Shown: positions 58,317 through 64,000 of the stretch, one piece after another
Position numbering within the stretch: position 1 is the first letter of the stretch
How the letters are laid out: each line of letters starts with the position of its first letter
NCBI RefSeq assembly: GCF_019976975.1
Contig: NZ_AP024630.1
Coordinates: 5,084,001-5,148,000, forward strand
Direction: 5' to 3'
From: Arthrobacter sp. NtRootA1
GTDB lineage: Bacteria; Actinomycetota; Actinomycetes; Actinomycetales; Micrococcaceae
Length of the DNA: 64,000 nt
The notes under the pieces: model-generated
The model's database searches: none
What the model was told of the DNA's origin: nothing
What the model saw: the letters and a program-made list of their open reading frames with translations, nothing else
Made by a program: the position numbers and the translations under genes

Positions 58317-61272
58317 GTTGGTGCGGGTCCTTGGCTTTGGGGTGACGGGCATACTTTGTGCCCGTCTTCCTGGATCCAGGGTCCTCAGCCCGGCTGGTTT
58401 GAACGCCCGGGCTGGAGACCGGCTTCGCGCGCCGAAATGCGGCGAGGATGGCCCTGCCCACGGCAGAGATTCCGATGATGGTAGTGATGGCACGCAGGGT
58501 GTCCCACCCCGCCGTCGAGGTCAAAAGCGAATAGAGCAGGAAGCTGCTGAGGTTGGTGGCCAGTGGGGCGCCGGGCGTGTAGGAAATGCCGGTTCCGGCA
58601 CCCACAGCGAACGGCCAGAACCACAAATTGGTGAGCAGGCCGAAAACGTAGGACGCCACGACGCCATAGCCGCAAAGCATCCATAGTTCAGCACGTCCGC
58701 GAACCCGGCAGGGCAACAGGCCCGCCCCCGCCCCCACCCAGGCGCAGGCGAAGATCTGGAACGGGGACCACGGGCCGATACCGCTCCAGAGGGCGCTGGA
58801 GACTGCGATCGTAGCCGCGCCAAGGAGCATTCCGAATCTGGCACCGAAGGCGCGGCCGGCCAGGATCAGCAGGATGAACACTGCTTCAACTCCCCCGACG
58901 CCGGTGCTGGCCACACGAACTGCCGAACCGACGGCGGCCAGGACGCCCAGCAGGGCCACGGTGTGAGCGGAACGGACGGAACCGTCGAGGGAAACCACGA
59001 CGGCGACGACCGCCAGCGGCGCGATCGCCAACGCCGCATAGGGAACAGCGGCCGCGGCATCCTCGGGTAGGGCCGCAGCGAGCAATGGCCAGCAGAACGC
59101 GCCCAGGGCCAAAACGTTGGCTATGGCGAGAATTGCGACCTCCAAGGCCCGTGGCAAGCGGAGGTGGTAGGCCCGCTTTGCGGTCGGACCAATTGTCGGC
59201 CCGGTCTCTTTTGCCCCGTCGACGAACCGCGGGGCCGCAACCTGCCGGATTTCTCCGGGCTGCTCTGCTGCCCTGGCTGTGGAGCGCGCGGAGACGGTGT
59301 CGCCGTTGGATAGGAGTACGGCTTCGGCTTGGGCTGCAGGCGCCACGCCGTGGTCCATCTGCACGATCCGGGCCCCCAGACCGTGCGCGAAATCGAGGTC
59401 ATGCGTGGCGATCAGGACTGCTGCGCCGGTGTCCGCCAATGCGAGCAAGGCGGCCGTGATTCCTGCGCGGGCCTCCGGATCGAGCCCTCGGGTGGGCTCA
59501 TCAATAAGGAGGACTTGGGGATCGTCCGAGGTCTGGAGGGCGATGGCGAGGATACGGCGCTCTCCAGCAGACAGGTCTCGCGGATGCTCGTTTCCAATCG
59601 GAATCCGAACGTCGCCACGCAATCGGGCCAGGCGTGATGCTGCCGGTTGTGAGGCGGTCCTGTCCGAGCCATTCCGGTCTGATTTACGGCGGGCCCGCGC
59701 TTCGCGTCGATCTGCTGCCCGGAGCTCAGCAGCCACCGTGTCCCTCGTGAAAAGGTCGTCAGAGGCGTCCGGAACCAAGGCGACGCGGCCGCCGTCCACC
59801 GTGCCGCTGGTTCCTCCTCCGAGCGCGAGGGCCACCAGGAGCGAGGACTTGCCGGCCCCGTTAGGGCCGACCAGGGCAACCACTTCGCCAAGGTGCAGGG
59901 TAAGGGAGGCGTCGCGGACGAGCGCCTTGCCGGCGCGGTGCACCGCGAGCTTAGTCGCGGTCAGTACGGGTGTGTCTTCCGGTGACCCCGATGTCGGTGA
60001 CTGTCCCAATCCCGCTGACACGGCCGACGTCGGGCGGATCCCACCCCGGCGCGAAGGTGCTGGCGAAACGCCCTCTACCAAGCCGCCGTCGTGAATTCTC
60101 CACCATGAGTCGGCGACGGGGAGCAGCGGCTCCGCCCGATGCTCGGCCACAATGATGCAAATGCCCGATCTACGGGCGAGGGCGTCGAGTACGGCGATAA
60201 CGCGGGCCCGTGCCGTGGTGTCGAGGTCAGCAAGCGGCTCGTCAACCAAAAGCAGGGCCGGGTGCTCCATCACGGCGGCGGCGATCGCCACGAGCGTCGC
60301 CTCGCCAGCGGAGAGGGAGTTCAGGTTCCGGTCCAGGAGCTCCGCCACGCCAATCCACTCGGCGACCTCCACCGTGCGGGCCCTGGCGATGCCGGGCGCA
60401 ACGCCGCGCAGTTCAAGCGGAAGTGAGATTTCGTCCCGGACGCGGGTGCTGGCAAACGCGGCGCGCGGGTTTTGCAGGACGACGCCGACGACGCCCGCGG
60501 TATCGCGTGGCGGCGCTCCCGCACGGTCAACGCCGGCTACACGGACCGTGCCGGTGAGTTCTCCGCCGTCGACGTGTGAAAGGAGGCCCGCTATACCCCG
60601 CAGGATGGTGGACTTGCCTGAGCCGGTGGGCCCGGTAACGACCGTTATTGTCCCGGGGTCTGGCTTGAAGTTTTCGACCTTCAGTCGCGTGTCACCGATG
60701 TGGAATTGGGCATCCCGGATCTCAAGGGGCAACCCCGGATCGCCGCCGGGTTGGTGCGCCGCCTTGCTCCCGAAGCCGCGCAGTTCCAAGGCCGCCGCTA
60801 CCCGGCTGGCGTGCTCAAGGGTTCGCTCAAGCACGGGCACTAGGGCGCGGGGCCCGAAGCGCTCGCCCCGCAATCGGAAGGCCAAGCGGACGGAGGCGAC
60901 GGCGTCGGCGAGCGCGGGGAGCGCCGCCCAAGCCACCACGAGTGTGCGGGCTATGCCCTGGAATGGACCGCCGCGGGCCAGCCGTATGAAGCCCCTTGCC
61001 ACGTCGACGAACGCGTTGAGTACGCCAAAAACGAGGATCAAGCCGGCAATCGGAAGCGCGGACAGGACCGCCTCCCACAGGCCCGGCGCCGTTACCGGAC
61101 CAAGGAAGACCACATGGGCGTACGGGGCGGGCAGCCGCACAGACGGCAGGTTGAGCAGAACCGGCCCAACGGCGCCCGCACCGTTGAAAAGAACGCGGTA
61201 AATGACCCGCGCCGCGACGAACACGACGGCGAGAGCCGCCCCTGCGCGTAGCGGCGCGGATCGGAAGGTCAT
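58306..61272 (-). CDS. Single-polypeptide ECF transporter (T, two ATPases and S component fused)
   Basis: 988 aa containing all parts of an energy-coupling-factor vitamin importer. Residues 1-175: EcfT-like helices ending in the coupling motif ALELRGFG. 180-400: first ATPase with GPTGSGKST (214-222), LSAGE (320-324), LLLVDEP (340-346) and H-loop VAEH. 435-655: second ATPase with GPNGAGKSS (469-477), LSAGE (567-571), VLLIDEP (587-593) and ATHD. 705-960: six hydrophobic helices of an S component (substrate binding). Both ABC signatures are LSAGE rather than LSGGQ. The start overlaps the stop of the transcobalamin-like lipoprotein gene (ATGA). Cobalamin or a precursor is the suspected substrate. 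Confidence 0.88.
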   Translation of the reverse strand: MTFRSAPLRAGAALAVVFVAARVIYRVLFNGAGAVGPVLLNLPSVRLPAPYAHVVFLGPVTAPGLWEAVLSALPIAGLILVFGVLNAFVDVARGFIRLARGGPFQGIARTLVVAWAALPALADAVASVRLAFRLRGERFGPRALVPVLERTLEHASRVAAALELRGFGSKAAHQPGGDPGLPLEIRDAQFHIGDTRLKVENFKPDPGTITVVTGPTGSGKSTILRGIAGLLSHVDGGELTGTVRVAGVDRAGAPPRDTAGVVGVVLQNPRAAFASTRVRDEISLPLELRGVAPGIARARTVEVAEWIGVAELLDRNLNSLSAGEATLVAIAAAVMEHPALLLVDEPLADLDTTARARVIAVLDALARRSGICIIVAEHRAEPLLPVADSWWRIHDGGLVEGVSPAPSRRGGIRPTSAVSAGLGQSPTSGSPEDTPVLTATKLAVHRAGKALVRDASLTLHLGEVVALVGPNGAGKSSLLVALALGGGTSGTVDGGRVALVPDASDDLFTRDTVAAELRAADRREARARRKSDRNGSDRTASQPAASRLARLRGDVRIPIGNEHPRDLSAGERRILAIALQTSDDPQVLLIDEPTRGLDPEARAGITAALLALADTGAAVLIATHDLDFAHGLGARIVQMDHGVAPAAQAEAVLLSNGDTVSARSTARAAEQPGEIRQVAAPRFVDGAKETGPTIGPTAKRAYHLRLPRALEVAILAIANVLALGAFCWPLLAAALPEDAAAAVPYAALAIAPLAVVAVVVSLDGSVRSAHTVALLGVLAAVGSAVRVASTGVGGVEAVFILLILAGRAFGARFGMLLGAATIAVSSALWSGIGPWSPFQIFACAWVGAGAGLLPCRVRGRAELWMLCGYGVVASYVFGLLTNLWFWPFAVGAGTGISYTPGAPLATNLSSFLLYSLLTSTAGWDTLRAITTIIGISAVGRAILAAFRRAKPVSSPGVQTSRAEDPGSRKTGTKYARHPKAKDPHQLTP

Positions 61273-61841
61273 GCCGTGGGTGCGGCCGGTGCGCCGTCGA
61301 CGGTGAACAGCAACTCCAGGCTCTCGCCGGGCTTCACCTGCTGGGTGGCGAGGCCTTCCTGGGCGTAGGCCCAGTCGCCCGTGGCTGGCTTGACCCAAAT
61401 GGACCAGTAGGCGAAGGCCGCAGGCATCTTGCCGCACTCTTCGCGGTACGTGCCGCCCTTGTGGGTGATGTCGACGTCGGCAGCGGGCACTCCGTTGACA
61501 CGGCAGACCAGCTCGGTGGGGTACTGGGTGGTTCCCTCAGTCTTCACCTTTGCTTCGTCCAGCACCTTGGCGGCGGTGCTCGGGGCGTCCACGGACACGC
61601 ATACGGATGTGTCAGCGGCGGAGGGCTTCAGGGCGCCGGAATCGACGATGACCTTTACGCCCGTGCAGGGTCCGGAAGCGGCGCTGGATGAAGGCGCTGC
61701 GGAGGAAGCGGGGGCGGACGAAGCTGGGGCGGAGGTACTTGGCTGGGGGGCCGCTGGCGCGGAACAGGCAGCCAGGGCAAACAGGAGACCAGCGGCGGCG
61801 AGGGAATTTGCGGCGGCGGTGCGGATCTTGGAAAAAGTCAC
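61269..61841 (-). CDS. Transcobalamin-like (DUF4430-type) lipoprotein
   Basis: 190 aa. Signal helix AAANSLAAAGLLFALAAC with lipobox LAAC, then a Ser/Ala/Pro linker (about 30 residues), then a domain with VKVIVDSGAL, CVSVDAPSTAAKVLDEA, LVCRVNGVPAADVDI, AFAYWSIWVKPATGDWAYAQEGLATQQVKPGESLELLF. The CRxNG and AYWSxW..xxxxWxYxxxG pattern is that of DUF4430 / transcobalamin-like C-terminal domains found beside ECF transporters. Start GTG at 61841 is the best choice by signal-peptide position, but its ribosome site (GGAG) is unusually close; an earlier TTG is possible. Operon with the ECF gene. Confidence 0.78.
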   Translation of the reverse strand: MTFSKIRTAAANSLAAAGLLFALAACSAPAAPQPSTSAPASSAPASSAAPSSSAASGPCTGVKVIVDSGALKPSAADTSVCVSVDAPSTAAKVLDEAKVKTEGTTQYPTELVCRVNGVPAADVDITHKGGTYREECGKMPAAFAYWSIWVKPATGDWAYAQEGLATQQVKPGESLELLFTVDGAPAAPTA

Positions 61842-61941
61842 GCTCCAAGGGTAGGACGTCGCTTGGCTGGATTTGGATGTGGCGGGTTGTGTGACGTTCG
61901 GTGGCGATGCTTGCCGTTGGTCGCCCAACAAATCTCTAAAA

Positions 61942-61986
61942 AATTGTTGACAATTGACAGTGAGCGATTTAGATTCATAGTGAATC
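61942..61986 (+). promoter_or_regulatory. Promoter with two overlapping palindromes before the HAD gene
   Basis: TTGACA (61947-61952), 17-bp spacer, TAGATT (61970-61975). AATTGT-TG-ACAATT (61942-61955) overlaps the -35, and GATTCA-TAG-TGAATC (61972-61986) covers the -10 and start region. A second TTGACA lies at 61954. This is a tightly controlled promoter for the 62075-64000 genes, or for the lipoprotein gene on the other strand. Confidence 0.65.
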
Positions 61987-62074
61987 AAATATCCCACTCG
62001 CTCGCATCGGGACGCCTACCGTGAAAAAACGAGCGAGGCCCCCTCTCCTAACACCTCCACTGAAGGGACCCATC

Positions 62075-62749
62075 ATGGCTACTACCGACTCCCGCCCGAA
62101 GTACATCTCCTTTGACATCTACGGCACACTGATCAACTGGGATACTGACTCCACTACCCGGCGCTTGCTCGCGGGCCGTTTGCCAGAAGAGCAGTGGCCC
62201 GCGTTCAAGAAGGTGTTCCGCGGATACCGCTTCGACGAGGTCCTGGGTGAGTACAAGCCGTACGAGCAAATCCTGCAGAATTCCTTTGACCGGGTATGCA
62301 AGTTCTTTGGCATTGGGCCAACCCCTGGCGCAGGGGCAGAGTTTGCTGACGCTGTACGCGGCTTTGGTGCCCACGACGACGTGCCGGCGCCGCTGAAGCT
62401 CATGGGCGACAACTACAAGCTGGTTGCTCTGTCCAACGCAGACGACAGTTTCCTGGAGATCAGCATCCCCAAACTCGGCGCGGACTTCCACGCCGTGCTG
62501 ACCGCCGAACAGGCGCAGGCCTACAAGCCCCGCTACCAAGCCTTCGAGTACATGCTCGACACCCTGAACGCCAAGCCGGAAGACTTCCTGCACATCGCCT
62601 CGCACACCCGGTACGACATGCACCCGATGCACGACATGGGCTTCCGTAACCTCTGGGTTCTGGACCGCGGCTACGACCCCATCACCGGCGGCTACGACTA
62701 CAACAGCGTTAAGTCGCTGGACGAGATCAACAAGCACCTCGGTCTCTAA
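62075..62749 (+). CDS. HAD hydrolase, type II haloacid-dehalogenase-like
   Basis: 224 aa. Motif I SFDIYGTLINW (Asp nucleophile), motif II ALSNADDSF, Lys in AYKPRYQAF, and motif IV region HIASHTRYDMHPMHDMG. The pattern is that of the haloacid dehalogenase type II group, although members also act as phosphatases. GAAGGGA precedes the ATG at 62075. First gene of an apparent operon with a kinase and an aminotransferase; a dephosphorylation step on an amino-alcohol phosphate is possible. Confidence 0.85.
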   Translation: MATTDSRPKYISFDIYGTLINWDTDSTTRRLLAGRLPEEQWPAFKKVFRGYRFDEVLGEYKPYEQILQNSFDRVCKFFGIGPTPGAGAEFADAVRGFGAHDDVPAPLKLMGDNYKLVALSNADDSFLEISIPKLGADFHAVLTAEQAQAYKPRYQAFEYMLDTLNAKPEDFLHIASHTRYDMHPMHDMGFRNLWVLDRGYDPITGGYDYNSVKSLDEINKHLGL

Positions 62750-62784
62750 ATCGGTTGCTGGCTCTCCGTCGATGAAAGGCTGAA

Positions 62785-63834
62785 ATGAGCGATTCTGCTT
62801 TTATCCAAGCAGTGGCATCAGAGAGTGGACTCCTGGCGGAGCATCCGCAGCTCGCTGACCCCGCCGTTTTGGAGCTGCTTGAACAGTTCTACGGCCTAAA
62901 GGGAATGCTGGTCAGGATTCCCACCGAGAAGGACGAGACTTTCCGGCTCCGGGATGGGGACGAAACGTATCTGGTGAAGATTTCAGCCCCGGATGAGGAT
63001 CCAGTGATCGTCCACCTTCAAACGGCTTGCATGGAGCATTTGGAACGGACTGCCCCTGATCTTCCAGTCCAGCGTCTTGTCAGGAGTCTTGGCGGAGAGC
63101 CGCAAGTCCTCATTCCGGCCCCTGCGGGAGCCTTTGATCGGGTACTGCGGGTGATGCGGTTCCTGCCTGGCGACTTGCTGGCCAATCAAGACGCGTCGGC
63201 CGGCCAGCTTCGATTGGTGGGCTCAAGCCTGGCCCGCCTGGGGATTGCTTTGCAGGATTTCGATCATCCTCGCGCCAACCGTTTGCTCCTCTGGGACCTT
63301 AAGCACTTCCACCGGATGCGGCCCTTGCTTGACTACGTGGAGGACCAGGAAAAACGATCCCTCGCGGAGGACATTTTCGATCAGTTCGACGAAAAAGTCG
63401 TTCCGCTCCTCGGCACCCTGACCTCCCAGGTTGTCCACGGGGATTTCAGTCCGTTCAATGTCCTGGTCAACCCCAGCAGGCCCGATTACGTGACCGGGAT
63501 TATCGACTTCGGGGACGTCGTGCGAACCCCCGTAATCTTCGACATCAGCGTCACCATGGCCAACCTGCTGGGGGCCGACCCGGCCAGCCCCTGGGAGCAC
63601 GCACTCCACGTCATGAACGGTTATCGAAGCATCCACCCCTTGCCGGGGCAGGAGTTGGAGGCCCTGATCGTCTCTGCCCAGGCTCGCCTGCTGCTGCGGG
63701 CCCTGATAACCCAGTGGCGCGCAAGCCAGCTGCCGCAAAGGCGCGACTATCTCCTCTCCCACTCAAAACCCGATTGGGACCGGCTCGCCTCCACCGCCGC
63801 GGCGCCGGCACCAGAACTTTCTTTCACACCATGA
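62785..63834 (+). CDS. APH-fold phosphotransferase (hydroxylysine kinase-like)
   Basis: 349 aa. Kinase core with VVHGDFSPFN near residue 218 (catalytic Asp and Asn) and GIIDFGDVVRTPVIFDISV (metal Asp) near 240. The overall layout fits the AGPHD1/hydroxylysine-kinase or homoserine-kinase-II branch of the aminoglycoside phosphotransferase family. It is followed 28 bp on by a class-III aminotransferase gene; the kinase plus such a PLP enzyme is the pairing seen in hydroxylysine and phosphoethanolamine breakdown. An antibiotic-resistance role is unlikely. Confidence 0.83.
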   Translation: MSDSAFIQAVASESGLLAEHPQLADPAVLELLEQFYGLKGMLVRIPTEKDETFRLRDGDETYLVKISAPDEDPVIVHLQTACMEHLERTAPDLPVQRLVRSLGGEPQVLIPAPAGAFDRVLRVMRFLPGDLLANQDASAGQLRLVGSSLARLGIALQDFDHPRANRLLLWDLKHFHRMRPLLDYVEDQEKRSLAEDIFDQFDEKVVPLLGTLTSQVVHGDFSPFNVLVNPSRPDYVTGIIDFGDVVRTPVIFDISVTMANLLGADPASPWEHALHVMNGYRSIHPLPGQELEALIVSAQARLLLRALITQWRASQLPQRRDYLLSHSKPDWDRLASTAAAPAPELSFTP

Positions 63835-63862
63835 ACCCACCGCCGAGCCCCCAGGAGAAACC

Positions 63863-64000
63863 ATGGACCTCTCTTCCCAAATAATCCGCAAACCGTCCAA
63901 GGCCATGGTTAACGGCTTCGATCCCAGCCGCTTGGACGAGCTCCCGGACCAGATGCAAAAGAGCATTCGACGCCGGGACAAGAGCCTGGGGCCCAGTTAC
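63863..64000 (+). CDS. Class-III aminotransferase / phospho-lyase (5' part only)
   Basis: ATG at 63863 with CAGGAG just before it; 46 codons are visible before the window ends. The sequence (GFDPSRLDELPDQMQKSIRRRDKSLGPSY) matches the N-terminal lead-in of class-III PLP enzymes, where LGPSY is followed by the LFY..PL strand. Family assignment rests on this short stretch and on the kinase next door, so it is provisional. Confidence 0.6.
   Translation, partial: MDLSSQIIRKPSKAMVNGFDPSRLDELPDQMQKSIRRRDKSLGPSY

Noticed and set aside
61842-62074. Cobalamin riboswitch before the transcobalamin-like gene
   Set aside because: The spacer shows only a promoter with palindromes; no B12-box-like element on the minus strand.
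62785-63834. Aminoglycoside resistance gene
   Set aside because: The fold is APH-like, but gene context (HAD, class-III aminotransferase) and length favour a metabolic kinase.

Overview
The window looks like chromosome of a high-GC Gram-positive soil actinobacterium of the Micrococcaceae, most likely Arthrobacter or Paenarthrobacter. The basis is high GC, GTG starts, very tight gene packing with ATGA and TGATG overlaps, a three-subunit transhydrogenase (pntAA/pntAB/pntB) and a typical actinobacterial protocatechuate operon. This is inference from gene content; no 16S gene is present. No insertion sequence, CRISPR array, prophage or complete tRNA was seen.

Left part (1-11080): a catabolic block transcribed rightwards, divergent from a PucR-type regulator that is cut by the window edge. 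It holds a ureohydrolase (agmatinase/guanidinobutyrase type), an NCS1 permease, an aminobutyraldehyde-type dehydrogenase, an FAD sugar-acid/alditol-type oxidase, an SDR, an NAD epimerase, a NodB-fold deacetylase/imidase-like hydrolase and an APC amino-acid permease preceded by a coupled 30-codon ORF. Uptake and breakdown of guanidino or amine compounds is the best guess. Then come mscL and a membrane protein with an ACT domain.

12734-18305: a compact, poorly understood catabolic unit. A promoter set among GGN4CC palindromes drives an ACS-type MFS transporter, a GntR/FCD regulator, a hydantoin-racemase-like protein that lacks both catalytic cysteines, a dihydropyrimidinase/hydantoinase-like amidohydrolase and a maleate-isomerase/arylmalonate-decarboxylase-like protein with Gly in place of the first cysteine. 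It probably handles a cyclic ureide or imide.

18306-26290: housekeeping and small genes, including the proton-translocating transhydrogenase operon, an FMN reductase, a mucin-like membrane-anchored protein, DUF4177, HAD, F420/NADP-type reductase and VOC proteins.

26322-36195: an aryl-CoA operon. From left-pointing genes it has FAH hydrolase, single cupin, TesB thioesterase, aryl-CoA ligase, a fused salicylyl-/anthraniloyl-CoA monooxygenase-reductase, an aromatic-acid MFS transporter, a 4HBT thioesterase and a PaaX regulator, with a RidA deaminase gene divergent from it. 36656-49641: the complete quinate/shikimate-protocatechuate-beta-ketoadipate route (shiA transporter, two IclR regulators, aroE-like, quiC fusion, pcaHGBDC, pcaFIJ). 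Two copies of a 66-bp palindromic repeat sit inside this locus, and PcaU-like operator sites sit before aroE.

Right part (49677-64000): a secreted metzincin with ten FG-GAP repeats, a beta-propeller protein paired with a MoaD/ThiS-like protein, B12-dependent methionine synthase (metH), and, convergent with it, a one-polypeptide ECF transporter (T-A-A-S modules fused) with a transcobalamin-like lipoprotein. Together the last three suggest a local cobalamin uptake-and-use set. The end holds a HAD hydrolase, an APH-fold kinase and the start of a class-III aminotransferase, a trio reminiscent of hydroxylysine or phosphoethanolamine metabolism.
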